Shown one piece after another: positions 43,232-53,378 of a DNA stretch of 64,000 nt (within the stretch, counting starts at the first letter, position 1; every line of letters starts with the position of its first letter). Origin of the DNA: Streptomyces sp. NBC_00536 (GTDB taxonomy: Bacteria; Actinomycetota; Actinomycetes; Streptomycetales; Streptomycetaceae). The stretch lies in the NCBI RefSeq assembly GCF_036346295.1, contig NZ_CP107819.1:5456001-5520000 (forward strand), given 5' to 3'. The notes below the pieces were generated by a model. The model did no database searches. It was given only the letters and a program-made list of their open reading frames with translations, and was not told where the DNA came from. A program made the position numbers and the translations under genes.

Positions 43232-44185
43232 TCACTGACCTGCGTTGACCTGGGCCTTGGTGACGGCGCCGGAGGCCGCGTTCCACTTGTCGAGGGCGGC
43301 CTTGTAGGTGCCGTCCTTGATGATCGCGTCGATGGCGGCGGACAGGGCGTCGCGCAGCTCGGTGTTCTTCTTGTCGATGGCGATGCCGAAGAGACCGGCG
43401 TCACCGGGGTTGGCGACGGCCTCGAAGTCGTTGCCGCCGCCCGCGGTCTGCGCGATGTACGCGGCGACCGGGGAGTCGTTCAGGTCGGCGACGGCGCCGC
43501 CGGCCTTCACACGGGTCTGCGCCTCGGCGTCGGTGTCGAAGGCCTCGATGGAGAGCTTCGGCTTGCCGTCCTTCTCGCACTTGGCGCTCTGGTCCTTGGC
43601 GGACTGCTCGTACGTCGTGCCGCGCTGGACGGCGAGCTTCTTGCCGCACAGGTCGTCGAGGGTCTTGATGCCCTCGGGGTTGCCCTTCTTGACCAGGATG
43701 CCGGTCGAGGCGGTGAAGTAGTCGACGAAGTCGACACCGTTACCGGTCTTCTGGCCCTTGTCGTCGAGGCCCTGCTGGCGGGCCTTGGTGTCGCTCATGG
43801 AGGACATGACGACGTCCGTGCGGCCGGTGGGCAGGCCGCCCAGCAGCGTGGCGAAGGTGCCGGAGGTGAACTCGAACTTCACACCGAGCTGCTTGCCGAG
43901 GGCGGCGGCGATGTCGGGGTCGACACCGACGATCTTCTCGCCCTCCTTGAACTCCATCGGGGCGTAGGTGGCGTCCGTGCCGACCTTGATCACGCCGGCG
44001 TCCTGGATCTTCTTCGGGAGCTTGGAGAACAGCGGGGCGCTGCTCGTCTTGCCGCCCGTGTCCGAGCCCTTGTCGGTCTGGTCGCCACACCCGGTGAGGA
44101 TCAGGGCGCCGGCGACCGCGATCGCGCCGACCGCGGCGATCCGGGACCGGGCGGCAGTCGTACGGCGGGTGGTGCTTGCGGTCAT
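43232..44185 (-). CDS. Polar amino-acid ABC transporter substrate-binding lipoprotein
   Basis: A 317-residue family 3 solute-binding protein. It has a basic, hydrophobic signal of about 28 residues ending in the lipobox LTGC (Cys about residue 29) and an acidic, Gly-rich tether. The periplasmic-binding fold then shows VIKVGTDATYAPMEF, KIVGVDPDIAAALG and PEGIKTLDDLCGKKLAVQRGT, typical of glutamate/glutamine/His binding proteins. ATG 44185 is preferred over an upstream in-frame start at 44296 because it gives a proper signal peptide and site GGAGGAA. First gene of the operon. Confidence 0.93.
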   Translation of the reverse strand: MTASTTRRTTAARSRIAAVGAIAVAGALILTGCGDQTDKGSDTGGKTSSAPLFSKLPKKIQDAGVIKVGTDATYAPMEFKEGEKIVGVDPDIAAALGKQLGVKFEFTSGTFATLLGGLPTGRTDVVMSSMSDTKARQQGLDDKGQKTGNGVDFVDYFTASTGILVKKGNPEGIKTLDDLCGKKLAVQRGTTYEQSAKDQSAKCEKDGKPKLSIEAFDTDAEAQTRVKAGGAVADLNDSPVAAYIAQTAGGGNDFEAVANPGDAGLFGIAIDKKNTELRDALSAAIDAIIKDGTYKAALDKWNAASGAVTKAQVNAGQ

Positions 44186-44711
44186 GAGCTGGTTCCTCCG
44201 ACAGGGGTGGAAAAGCATCCGATGGCGGTCCGGCACGCAGCTTCGAGTGTCGCGACCTTGTGTGATTACGGCATCTTGCCATTCGGACTGACGCATTCAG
44301 GCTGCTCATCAGGTCAAAATCCCATAACGGGCGACCCCGGCAACCCAACATCGCTGCGGACAAGGGGTGTCACAGCGGGACTATGCGCCGTCCGGGGCCC
44401 TCTTTACCGGAGTTTTTGCGGTCCGTCTCGGGTACTGGACACAGACTCTTGGACTTTTCGCCAAAACCAGGACAAGAGGCTTATGGTCGAGCAGGAATCG
44501 ACTCGTCTGGGTGAGCGTTCTTCGGGTAGAACAGATCCTTACACCCCTCATCCGGGGCTCAGGGCGCGCGTGCGGCGCGCCCGCGCGTACGAACCTCCCC
44601 CTTCGCGGAGACGGGCCAAACCGTCGATGCGGAGTACGGACGCGGTGCCCGCCCACCCCTTAACCAGGAGTGGTCACCCTCAACGATTCAAAGACTTAAG
44701 GGGTCAAGAAA
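44186..44711. promoter_or_regulatory. 526-bp divergent spacer between the amino-acid transporter and malic enzyme
   Basis: I see no gene. The spacer holds both promoters. It includes the AT-richer GGAGTTTTTGCGG and GACTTTTCGCC stretches at about 44412 and 44454, and a CGCGCGTGCGGCGCGC palindrome at about 44567. An unidentified leader RNA is possible for the malic enzyme gene. Confidence 0.4.
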
Positions 44712-45917
44712 GTGGCAGCGGAGATCGTCAATCCTCGCAGCGACAGCGTTACGGACAACAACCCGGATGCCGTGTTCGCGCTCCACCGGGGCGGCAAGAT
44801 GGCCATCGTGGCCACCGTCCCCGTCCGGGACAAGGACGACCTGTCCCTCGCATACACGCCCGGCGTGGCCAAAGTGTGCACCGCCATCGCCGAGCAGCCC
44901 GACCTGGTGAACGAGTACACCTGGAAGTCCAACGTGGTCGCCGTCGTCACCGACGGTACGGCCGTGCTCGGACTCGGTGACATCGGGCCGGAAGCCTCCC
45001 TCCCCGTGATGGAGGGCAAGGCCATCCTCTTCAAGCAGTTCGGTGGTGTCGACGCGGTCCCGATCGCGCTCGCCACCAAGGACACGGACGAGATCATCGA
45101 GACCATCGTCCGGCTCGCCCCCTCCTTCGGCGGGGTCAACCTGGAGGACATCTCGGCGCCCCGCTGCTTCGAGATCGAGCGCCGCCTCCAGGAGCGCGTG
45201 GACATCCCGGTCTTCCACGACGACCAGCACGGCACCGCCATCGTCACGCTGGCCGCCCTGCGCAACTCCGCCAAGCTCACCGGCCGCACCCTCGCGGACC
45301 TGCGCGCCGTGATCTCGGGCGCGGGCGCGGCGGGCATCGCCATCGCCAAGATCCTGGTGGACGCGGGCATCGGTGACGTCTGCGTCACCGACCGCAAGGG
45401 CGTCGTCTCCGCCGACCGCTCCGACCTGACGGACGTCAAGGCGGAGATCGCGGGCCTCACCAACAAGACCGGCCGGACCGGATCCCTGGAGGACGCCCTC
45501 GCCGGCGCCGACGTCTTCATCGGCGTCTCCGGCGGTACGGTCCCCGAGGCCGCGGTGGCGACGATGGCGAAGGACTGCTTCGTCTTCGCCATGGCCAACC
45601 CGAACCCGGAGGTCCACCCCGACGTCGCGCACAAGTACGCGGCGGTCGTGGCCACGGGCCGCTCGGACTTCCCGAACCAGATCAACAACGTGCTGGCGTT
45701 CCCCGGCATCTTCGCGGGCGCCTTCAAGGTCCGGGCCTCCCGGATCACCGAGAACATGAAGATCGCGGCCGCCGACGCCATCGCCGGTGTCGTCGCGGAC
45801 GGTGAGCTCACCGCCGAGTACGTGATCCCGTCGCCGTTCGACACGCGCGTCGCGGAGGCCGTCACCGCGGCCGTCGCCGCCGCGGCCCGCGCGGACGGTG
45901 TGGCCCGCCTCGCCTGA
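44712..45917 (+). CDS. Malic enzyme (NAD(P)-dependent malate dehydrogenase, decarboxylating)
   Basis: A 401-residue short-form malic enzyme. YTPGVAKVC (about residue 52) and the LEDISAPRCFEIERRL (about 142) segments frame the malate site; VFHDDQHGTAIVTLA (about 163) is the conserved metal-binding motif. The Rossmann part has VISGAGAAGIAIAKIL (about 200). It oxidatively decarboxylates malate to pyruvate, making NAD(P)H for lipid and antibiotic synthesis. It starts at GTG 44712. The short form lacks the phosphotransacetylase-like C-domain. Cofactor preference cannot be read from the sequence with confidence. Confidence 0.95.
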   Translation: MAAEIVNPRSDSVTDNNPDAVFALHRGGKMAIVATVPVRDKDDLSLAYTPGVAKVCTAIAEQPDLVNEYTWKSNVVAVVTDGTAVLGLGDIGPEASLPVMEGKAILFKQFGGVDAVPIALATKDTDEIIETIVRLAPSFGGVNLEDISAPRCFEIERRLQERVDIPVFHDDQHGTAIVTLAALRNSAKLTGRTLADLRAVISGAGAAGIAIAKILVDAGIGDVCVTDRKGVVSADRSDLTDVKAEIAGLTNKTGRTGSLEDALAGADVFIGVSGGTVPEAAVATMAKDCFVFAMANPNPEVHPDVAHKYAAVVATGRSDFPNQINNVLAFPGIFAGAFKVRASRITENMKIAAADAIAGVVADGELTAEYVIPSPFDTRVAEAVTAAVAAAARADGVARLA

Positions 45918-45941
45918 CGGCGCGAGCGGTACTGGGCAGTA

Positions 45942-45989
45942 GTACGCGGAAGGCCCCGCCGGAACGATCCGGCGGGGCCTTCCGCGTAC
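45942..45989. terminator. Long terminator after malic enzyme
   Basis: A 22-bp perfect stem begins GTACGCGGAAGGCCCCGCCG at 45942-45963 and pairs with 45968-45989 around a four-base ACGA loop, between convergent genes. Confidence 0.93.
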
Positions 45990-46015
45990 CCGTGAGACGT
46001 ACGGGACGTACGGGA

Positions 46016-46201
46016 CTACTCGTCCTCGTCGTCCTCGTCGTCGAGCCGGGCCAGCCAGGTGGCCAGCCGCTCGACCGGGACCTCGAAGTCCGGGTTCAGG
46101 TCCACGAAGGTGCGGAGCTGCTCGGCGAGCCACTCGAAGGTGACCTCCTCCGCGCCGCGCCGCTTCTCCAGCTCCTCGATGCCGCGATCGGTGAAGTACA
46201 A
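46016..46201 (-). CDS. DUF6104-family small acidic protein
   Basis: A 61-residue protein conserved in Streptomyces: MYFTDRGIEELEKRRGAEEV (TTG start read as Met) then TFEWLAEQLRTFVDLNPDF and an all-acidic C-terminus DDEDDEDE. A TTG start at 46201 behind GGAG gives the family's usual length. It is cytosolic and of unknown role. It lies at the edge of the FxSxx locus but points away from it, so it belongs to the conserved backbone. Confidence 0.85.
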   Translation of the reverse strand: MYFTDRGIEELEKRRGAEEVTFEWLAEQLRTFVDLNPDFEVPVERLATWLARLDDEDDEDE

Positions 46202-46369
46202 GACAGGCTCCGTGCGTGATGGTGGTGTTTCCCGGCCAGGATAATCCGCTTCGGCCGGACACCTCCCGCCGGGCAGCGGGCGGCGATAGCCTGGATGACC
46301 TCAACACGCTTGGCGGACGCGGCCGTTGGTTGCCGCTGGGTGCTGATTCACCGGGACCGGGGGCGGGGG

Positions 46370-48448
46370 ATGGCGGACGGGCGCACGGGCGACTCCGCGC
46401 GCGCCTTCGAGCTTCTGGAACCCCTCGTCCAGGCCGCGACCGTACGCGTCCACGCCCCGCCGAACGGGTATGAGGACCCTGGGACCGGTGCCACCTGGGG
46501 GAGCGGGTTCTTCATCGCTCCGGGCTGGGTCCTGACGTGCGCGCACGTGGTGGGTGAAGGGGGCGGCGGGATGCGGCTGGCGGGGCGGGAGGTCGGCATC
46601 ACCTTTTCCTCCGGCGCGGACGGCGCCACCGGCACCGTCGCCGGGCGCGTGGAATGCGTACTGCCCGAACGCCTGGAACAGCGCAGGCCGGCCGGGCCCG
46701 GCCTGTGGGAACTGCCCGACCTCGCGCTCGTCCGCGTCCTGGCCCCCGTCTCGCACGCCTGCGTCTGGCTCACCGACCGGGCCAGGCCCCGCTTCGACGA
46801 GGTCGCCTACTTCGGCTGCACCGAGGACCTCGGCACCCCCGAGATCACCGGCCGCACCACCCGGCTGCGCGGCACCGCGGGCAACGGCGCCGCCATCCGG
46901 CTCGGCGCCGAGGACGAGATCGAGCACGGCATGTCCGGCGGACCCGTCGTGGACCTGGCCCGCGGCGAGGTCGTCGGCGTGGTCAAGGCGCGCGCCCGCG
47001 GCGGCGGCGGACTCGCCGTCTCCGTCGTCCAGCTGCGCACCCTGCCGATGTCCGCCAAGAGCCGGATCGGGCTCTACCGCCGGGTCATGCAGGCCCATGA
47101 CCTGCACCACTACGACCAGCACCTCAGCGATGTCGACAACCGGCGCACCTGGACCGACGCGCACGACGAACTCCCGCGCCCCGACCCCGACCCCTACGGC
47201 GGCCGCCAGCGCCTCACCCCCGGCGAGCGGACCACCCTGTGCGGACTGCTGGCCGAGCTGCCGCCGCCCGGCTCTTCCGAGGCCGTACGGGTACTGGCCG
47301 AGGCGGCCCGCGGGGAGGAGCCGGACCCCGGCCCGCTGGCCCCGCTGAGCTGGCGCGACGGGCTCGGCCTGCTCTACGACCCGCCCGGCGGGGTCAGCGA
47401 GGCCGCCGCCATGCTCCGCTACGCCACCGACGTCAGCGTCGCCGAACACCGCGAGCCGCCCGCCCCCGGCGCCGACGAGGAGCTCTGGGACTGGGTACGG
47501 GCCACCGCCGAGCGGCTGTGGCGGCCCCTGCGCCGGGAGCTGGGCGAGCGGCACGAGCGGGGCCTGGCCGAACGCGACGCGGAGCGCGAGCGGCGCCGGC
47601 TGGCCGCCGCCGGGCAGGCCGTCCGGATCGGGCCCGCCCGCGCCGCCGAGGTCCTCCCGCCCGGCCCCTCGGCGCTCCTGGAGGTCTGGGCGCACAGCTG
47701 GGAGGCCGTCTACGACTGGCGGGTGTCCGTGCTCCTGGGCCCGGAGCACCTGAGCCCGGTCGAGGCCGGGGAACGGGCCACCCTCGCCGCCCTGCCCGAG
47801 GTGCTGCGGGCCCCGCTCGCCGAGGCCTTCCGGCGCTGCGACACGCACGAGGGGGCCGCGCTGCTGGAGGCCGCCGTCGCCCCCGAACTGTTCACCCTGC
47901 CCATCGACGCCTGGGTGGTGACGGGCACGGCCCCGCTCGGCGCCCAGCGCCCCGTGGTCTTCCGCCACCCGCCCGGCGCCGGACCGCAGGGCGCGCAGGC
48001 CCACCGCAGGGCCGACCGCTGGGCGCGGGTCCAGGCCGGGCCGCTGCTCGACGAGCGGGCCGACTGCGACCGGGGGCGCCGACGCACCCCCACCTACGCG
48101 TGGCTCGACGCCCAGCCCGACAACACCGTGCCCGTGCACTGCCGGGCCGCGGACGCCGACCCCACCCTCGGCTCGCTGCACCTGGCCCACCGCGCCGGGT
48201 ACGGAGTGGTGCTGTGCCGAAGACCCCCGGCGGACCCGGCGCTGCCGTGCGCGCCCTTCCACCGCGGGCTGCGCGAGGAACTCGCCGACGCGGGGCGCGG
48301 CGCCGGGCTGGCGCTGCGGCTCCAGTCCCTGCGGGGACGGGCGCACGGGCGGGACCCCGACGCCTACTGGGCCGCCGGGCTGGGGCTGGTCTGGGACGAC
48401 CCGGGGCGGCCGCTGCCCGACGACGAGCCGCTGCAAGGGGATCTGTGA
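46370..48448 (+). CDS. Trypsin-like serine protease, effector of the FxSxx-COOH system
   Basis: A 692-residue protein. Residues 15-235 form a trypsin-like domain: WGSGFFIAPGWVLTCAHVVG (His), LPDLALVRVL (Asp) and EHGMSGGPVVD (Ser) supply the triad. A middle effector-associated alpha region and a large C-terminal domain of the VMAP-C type follow. No signal peptide is seen, so it acts in the cytosol. Such proteases are coupled to MoxR ATPases and vWA proteins in NTP-dependent conflict systems (Aravind and colleagues). ATG 46370 has site GGCGGGGG. It is the first of seven co-directional genes. Confidence 0.85.
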   Translation: MADGRTGDSARAFELLEPLVQAATVRVHAPPNGYEDPGTGATWGSGFFIAPGWVLTCAHVVGEGGGGMRLAGREVGITFSSGADGATGTVAGRVECVLPERLEQRRPAGPGLWELPDLALVRVLAPVSHACVWLTDRARPRFDEVAYFGCTEDLGTPEITGRTTRLRGTAGNGAAIRLGAEDEIEHGMSGGPVVDLARGEVVGVVKARARGGGGLAVSVVQLRTLPMSAKSRIGLYRRVMQAHDLHHYDQHLSDVDNRRTWTDAHDELPRPDPDPYGGRQRLTPGERTTLCGLLAELPPPGSSEAVRVLAEAARGEEPDPGPLAPLSWRDGLGLLYDPPGGVSEAAAMLRYATDVSVAEHREPPAPGADEELWDWVRATAERLWRPLRRELGERHERGLAERDAERERRRLAAAGQAVRIGPARAAEVLPPGPSALLEVWAHSWEAVYDWRVSVLLGPEHLSPVEAGERATLAALPEVLRAPLAEAFRRCDTHEGAALLEAAVAPELFTLPIDAWVVTGTAPLGAQRPVVFRHPPGAGPQGAQAHRRADRWARVQAGPLLDERADCDRGRRRTPTYAWLDAQPDNTVPVHCRAADADPTLGSLHLAHRAGYGVVLCRRPPADPALPCAPFHRGLREELADAGRGAGLALRLQSLRGRAHGRDPDAYWAAGLGLVWDDPGRPLPDDEPLQGDL

Positions 48449-48526
48449 GCGGGCCGGGACGCATCGGGGACACCGCGGGGACGCCGGAACACGGGAGCGG
48501 GGAGCGGGCATGAGGGGAGAGCGACC

Positions 48527-49537
48527 ATGAACGACGAGTGGCTCATCTACCGGGGGATCGGCGAACCCCACGACGGGATCGACGCCCTGCCCGACCCGCC
48601 GCCGTGGCGGGACTTCGACGGCGGACCCGTCATCGAACCGGGCGCCGTGGCCGCGGCGGCCGACAGCGCCGCCACCCGGCGGCTCGGCGCCCACCGGCAC
48701 GCCGCCGAGATGCACCGGCCCGAACCCGAGGAACTCGAAGCCATCAACGCCGCGTTGTACCTGCGCCGCCCCCTGCTGGTCACCGGATATCCCGGCACCG
48801 GCAAGTCCACGCTCGCGCACGCCGTCGCCCACGAGCTGAAACTCGGCCGCGTCCTGCGCTGGCCCGTGGTCTCCCGGACCGTCCTCCAGGAGGGGCTCTA
48901 CCGCTACGACGCCATAGCCCGCCTCCAGGACGTCCAGATCGCCGCGGGCGGCGGCGAACCCGGCGGGACGCCCGGCATCGGCAAGTACATCCGGCTCGGC
49001 CCGCTCGGGACCGCGCTGCTGCCCACCGACCGGCCTCGGGTGCTGCTCATCGACGAGCTGGACAAGAGCGACATCGACCTGCCCAACGACCTGCTGAACG
49101 TCCTGGAGGAGGGCGAGTTCGCGCTCCCCGAGCTGGAGCGGGTCGCCGACCGCGAACCCGAGGTGCAGGTCCTCACCGACGACGGCGCGAAGGTGAGCGT
49201 CCGGGGCGGCCGGATCCGCTGCCGGGCCTTCCCCTTCATCATCCTGACCAGCAACGGCGAACGGGACTTCCCCGCCGCCCTGCTGCGCCGCTGCATCCAG
49301 CTCAAGCTCGGCCAGCCCGGCGAGAAACGGCTCGCCACCATGGTCAGGGCCCACCTGGGGGAGGAGGCCGCCGCGCTCGGCGCCGACCTCATCCGGGAGT
49401 TCCTCAGCCGCTCCCAGACCGAACTCGTCGCCGCCGACCAGCTCCTCAACGCCATCTACCTCACCCACTACGCGGCGCCGCCCACCCGGGAGGACCTCGC
49501 GGACCTGCTCATCCAGCGGCTCGACCGTTCGAGGTGA
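48527..49537 (+). CDS. MoxR-type AAA+ ATPase of the FxSxx-COOH system
   Basis: A 336-residue AAA+ protein. Walker A is GYPGTGKSTLA (about residue 86), Walker B LLIDELDKSDIDLPNDL (about 168), and sensor 1 lies in ILTSNGERDFP (about 240). MoxR ATPases remodel or activate partner proteins, typically with a vWA protein; the next gene supplies that vWA module. Downstream 7 nt separate it from that gene, so they are coupled. Confidence 0.88.
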   Translation: MNDEWLIYRGIGEPHDGIDALPDPPPWRDFDGGPVIEPGAVAAAADSAATRRLGAHRHAAEMHRPEPEELEAINAALYLRRPLLVTGYPGTGKSTLAHAVAHELKLGRVLRWPVVSRTVLQEGLYRYDAIARLQDVQIAAGGGEPGGTPGIGKYIRLGPLGTALLPTDRPRVLLIDELDKSDIDLPNDLLNVLEEGEFALPELERVADREPEVQVLTDDGAKVSVRGGRIRCRAFPFIILTSNGERDFPAALLRRCIQLKLGQPGEKRLATMVRAHLGEEAAALGADLIREFLSRSQTELVAADQLLNAIYLTHYAAPPTREDLADLLIQRLDRSR

Positions 49538-49543
49538 GGGCCC

Positions 49544-52500
49544 GTGACCGCCGGCGTCCCCGGCCCCCCTCCGCCCGGCCCTCCACCGACCGGAACGCGC
49601 GAGCCCACCGCGAACCGTGAGCCCACCGCGATCCGTGACCTGGCCGCTCTGCTGCGCGCCGCCGGGCTCGACCCCTCCGCCGAAGAGCTGGCCGACGCGC
49701 TCTGGCTGGCCGGGCGGACCCGGGCGGCGGCGCGGACCGCCGGATCCGCGGCCGGGACGGACGGGACGGACGAGACGGACGGGGCGGAGGGGGCCCGGGA
49801 GGGTGCGGCGGACGACGGGCGGGACGGGGCGGGCGGGGACAGCGGCACGGGGGAGCCGGGTCCGGACCCGGAGCCGGGGCCCGAGGCGCCGCCCGAGGAG
49901 GATCCCGTCGGCCTGTACGTCCCCGGGCGGCCGGGGTCGTACGGCGCGGGGCAGCGGATACCGGAAGTCGATCCGGAACCCACGGGCGGGAACGCGGTAC
50001 CGGTCCGGGTGCCGACGGCGGCCGCGCTGCCGCGGATCCTCGACATCCAGCGGGCCCTGCGCGCGCTCCAGCGCCGCCGACCGCCCGCGCCCCGGGCCCG
50101 TACCGTCCTGGACGAACCCGCCACCGCCGAGGCCAGCGCCCGGGCGCTGGGCCTGGCCATCCCGGTGATGCGGGCCGAAACCCGGCGGGAGAGCACGATG
50201 CGGTTGGTCCTGGACGCCTCCCCGTCGATGGCCGTGTGGCACGACATGTTCGACGAGCTGCGCGCGGTGTGCGAGCGGCTCGGCGCCTTCCGCGACGTCC
50301 AGGTGCACTACCTGCACCGGCGCGCCGACGGCGCCCCCGCGCTCGGAACCGGATCGGAACCGGAACCGGAGGCCCGGATGCGGTCCGCGGAACTCCTGCG
50401 CGACCCGACCGGCCGCGGGCTGACCATGGTCGTCTCCGACTGCGCCGGGCCGCTGTGGCGCGAGGGCGAGGCGCAGCGGCTGCTGTACCGCTGGGCGCAG
50501 TGCACGCCCTGCGTGGTCGTCCAGCCCCTGCCGCAGCGGCTGTGGGGCCGCAGCTGGCTGCCGACCGAGCGGGGCACGCTGGCGCGCGGCGAGGGGGGCG
50601 AGGGGGGCGAGCCGCACCTGGAGTTCCGCTCCGACCGGCCGCCGCGGCCGGGCCGGCCCGCCGGCGGGCTCACCGTGCCCGTGCTGCCGCCCAGCGCCCC
50701 CGCGCTCGGCGCCTGGGCCCGGCTGGTCGCCGGGCTGGGCAGCGGGACCGTACCGGCCGAGGTGGGGCGGGTCCTGGCCGACCACCCGGCCGCGCCGCCA
50801 CCCCCGCCGCGGGCCGTGCGGCCGCCGCGCGAACTGGTGCGCCGCTTCCGCTCCTCGGCCTCGCCGCGCGCCGTCCAGCTCGCCGTGTACCTGTCGGCGA
50901 CCCCGCTCGCGCTGCCCGTGATGCGGCTGGTGCAGCGCACGATGCTGCCCGACTCGGAACCCTCCGACCTCGCGGAGGTGCTGCTCAGCGGGCTGCTGCG
51001 GCGCAGCGGTCCGGCGCCGGGGCAGTGGTACGAGTTCGTGCCGGGGGTACAGGACGTGCTGCTCGGGCCGCTGGGGCGGGACGAGGCGGCCCTGGTGCTC
51101 AAGCACTGCTCGGAGTACGTACTGGCCCACTTCGGGCGGGGCGTACGGAACTTCCCCGCGCTCGCGGTCTCCCAGCTCACGGGGGTCCCGGCGACCGGAG
51201 CCGTGGCCGCTGACGCTCCCGTGACGGGGGAGCCGGAAGCGGACGGCGGGACCGGGGCGGCGGAGGAGCCGGGGCGGGTGCCCGCCCCGCGGCTGCCACA
51301 GGCCTTCGCTCAGGTCTCCGCCAAGGTCGTACGCCGCTACCTGCCCGGGCCGCCCGACGCGCCGCCCGGGGACGGGGAGCCGCCCCCCGGCGGCGCCGCG
51401 CCCGCACCCTCCCGGGCCTGGGCCGTACGCACCGCCCGGGACCGGCTCGCCGCCTTCGACCGCGACCGCGACGGCGGCCAGCGCGCCCTGTACGAGGCCG
51501 TCGCCGTGCTGCGGCGGGCCGTGACGGCGCCGCCGGGGCCCGCGGACCCGCCCGGCGAGGCCGAGTTCGAACTGGCCGGGGCGCTGCTGCGGCTCTGGGA
51601 GGTCCAGCGGGACCTCGAACTCCTCACCGAGGCGGAACGCACGGCGCGCACGGTGAGCGCGCTGCCCGGCATGGTCCGCGCCCGCGCGCTGCTGGGCCGG
51701 GCGCTGTACGAACGGGCCGTCGCCGCCCTGCCGGGATCCGGGCCGGAGGCGGCGGAGCTGCTGGCCGCCGCCGAGCGGGAGTTCGCGGCCGTGGGCGCGG
51801 TGGCCGGGCTCGACCGGGAGCTGCGCCTGGACTGCGCGATCCAGCGGGCCCGGACCCTGATGCGGCTGTGCGAACTGCACGACGACCCGGCGGCGCTGCG
51901 GGAGGCGCTGTCCGCGCTGGAGGTCTTCGACCGGCCGGACGGGGAGCCGGGGGCCATGCCGGACGGGGGGCCGGCGGGGGAGTCGGACGGCGGGCCGGGG
52001 GCCGCGCCGGACGGGGGGCTGCACCTGGCCCTGGGCCGGGTCCTGCTGGCCCTCGCGGACCGCGAGCCGGACCCGGCGGAGCGCACCGCCCTCGCGACCC
52101 GCTCCGCCACCCGCCTGACAGCCGGCCTGGCCACGCTCCTCCCGCCGCACCCGGACACCGGGCCCCGCCCGCCGGACCCGGGCCCGGCGGCCGGAGCCCC
52201 GGCCTCCCCCGTCGGGCGGGACGCGGGCGCGCCGCCCGGCGGCCCGGCCGCGCCTCCGGCCGAGGCCACGACCTCGTCCCCGTCCTCGGGCCAGACCCCG
52301 GCGGCTTCGCCGCGGCCCACGCCGGGCGCGCGGCCCACCACCGGCCCGAGCACGGCACCGGCGAGGGAGCAGCAGCCGTCGGGTTCCGGGGGAGGGGCCC
52401 GGGCCGGGGGCGCGGGGGAGCGGGGGTGGGTGCGGGTGGAGCTGGCCCGGGCGCTGCGGTACGTGCCGTGGCGGCTGGACGAGGCGCCCGGGGTGCTGGC

Positions 52501-53305
52501 GGCGGCGCTGGCCGACGCGGCCGGGGAGCCGGAGCTGCGGCTGGCGGCCCTGGTGTGCCTGGCCCGGGTGCACCGGGCGCGGTACGCGCGGGACGGACAG
52601 GACGGACGCGCCGGGGCTCCGGCGGACCTCGACGCGGCCGCCGACGCCTACGGCCGGGCCCGGCGGCTGATCCCCCGGGACGGGGAGGCCTACGGGGAAC
52701 TGCTGCCCGAGTGGGGCGACGTACTCCTGGAGCGGGCCCGCACGCCCGGGGGGCGGCGGTTCGTCTCCACGGCGGTACGGGTGCTGCGGGACAGCCGCGC
52801 GGCGGTCCCACAGAACGACCAGCGCGCACCGGAGCGGCTGCGACGGCTCGCCGAGGGCCTGCGGCTGCGCCACTCCTACGAGGGCGACCTGGTCGACCTG
52901 CGCGAGGCCGAGTACCTGCTGGAGCTGGTGGTCCGGCACGCCCGCGGCCCCCTGGAACAGGCGCACGCCTGGCGCGAGCACGGCGACGTACAGCAGGAGA
53001 TCCACGCCCAGACCCGGGCCGCCGACCGGCTCGACCGCGCGGCCGACTCCTACCGGCGGGCCTGGCGGGCCGCGATGGAGGCCGACCGGACCGCCGACCG
53101 CCAGGAGACCGCCGTACAACTGGCCGCCCGGGTGCAGGAACTGCGCGGCGAGGTGCTGGAGCGCCTCGCCCGGCCGCGCGCCGCGCTGGACGCCTACCGG
53201 GCGGCCCTGGAGCTGTGGCAGCGTCTGGGCGATCCCGCGCCCGGCACCACGGACCGGCGCGAGGCGGTGCGCGCGCGGGTGCGCGCGCTGGAGGCGGCCC
53301 TCTGA
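49544..53305 (+). CDS. SAV_2336-type scaffold with vWA-like and TPR domains
   Basis: A 1253-residue protein. A disordered Gly/Pro/acid-rich N-terminus (about 1-150) leads to a vWA-like domain with the MIDAS start LVLDASPSMAVW (about residue 225) and TMVVSDCAGPLW. A conserved middle region (about 380-560), a second disordered Pro/Gly linker and C-terminal helical TPR-like repeats (about 620-1250, e.g. AYGRARRLIP, AYRAALELWQRLGD) follow. It probably joins the MoxR ATPase to the protease or to a sensed target. It starts at GTG 49544. Long low-complexity linkers are typical of these scaffolds. Confidence 0.82.
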   Translation: MTAGVPGPPPPGPPPTGTREPTANREPTAIRDLAALLRAAGLDPSAEELADALWLAGRTRAAARTAGSAAGTDGTDETDGAEGAREGAADDGRDGAGGDSGTGEPGPDPEPGPEAPPEEDPVGLYVPGRPGSYGAGQRIPEVDPEPTGGNAVPVRVPTAAALPRILDIQRALRALQRRRPPAPRARTVLDEPATAEASARALGLAIPVMRAETRRESTMRLVLDASPSMAVWHDMFDELRAVCERLGAFRDVQVHYLHRRADGAPALGTGSEPEPEARMRSAELLRDPTGRGLTMVVSDCAGPLWREGEAQRLLYRWAQCTPCVVVQPLPQRLWGRSWLPTERGTLARGEGGEGGEPHLEFRSDRPPRPGRPAGGLTVPVLPPSAPALGAWARLVAGLGSGTVPAEVGRVLADHPAAPPPPPRAVRPPRELVRRFRSSASPRAVQLAVYLSATPLALPVMRLVQRTMLPDSEPSDLAEVLLSGLLRRSGPAPGQWYEFVPGVQDVLLGPLGRDEAALVLKHCSEYVLAHFGRGVRNFPALAVSQLTGVPATGAVAADAPVTGEPEADGGTGAAEEPGRVPAPRLPQAFAQVSAKVVRRYLPGPPDAPPGDGEPPPGGAAPAPSRAWAVRTARDRLAAFDRDRDGGQRALYEAVAVLRRAVTAPPGPADPPGEAEFELAGALLRLWEVQRDLELLTEAERTARTVSALPGMVRARALLGRALYERAVAALPGSGPEAAELLAAAEREFAAVGAVAGLDRELRLDCAIQRARTLMRLCELHDDPAALREALSALEVFDRPDGEPGAMPDGGPAGESDGGPGAAPDGGLHLALGRVLLALADREPDPAERTALATRSATRLTAGLATLLPPHPDTGPRPPDPGPAAGAPASPVGRDAGAPPGGPAAPPAEATTSSPSSGQTPAASPRPTPGARPTTGPSTAPAREQQPSGSGGGARAGGAGERGWVRVELARALRYVPWRLDEAPGVLAAALADAAGEPELRLAALVCLARVHRARYARDGQDGRAGAPADLDAAADAYGRARRLIPRDGEAYGELLPEWGDVLLERARTPGGRRFVSTAVRVLRDSRAAVPQNDQRAPERLRRLAEGLRLRHSYEGDLVDLREAEYLLELVVRHARGPLEQAHAWREHGDVQQEIHAQTRAADRLDRAADSYRRAWRAAMEADRTADRQETAVQLAARVQELRGEVLERLARPRAALDAYRAALELWQRLGDPAPGTTDRREAVRARVRALEAAL

Positions 53306-53378
53306 CGTGCCTCGGCGCGCCCTCCCGTGACTGTTTCCACGCCCGGGCGGCGGGGAATGGGGAGTCAACCCATCCAGC

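Noticed and set aside
44483..44711. Short frame starting ATG 44483 upstream of malic enzyme
   Set aside because: Arg/Ser/Pro-rich shadow without domain or ribosome site; I left the region as promoter sequence.
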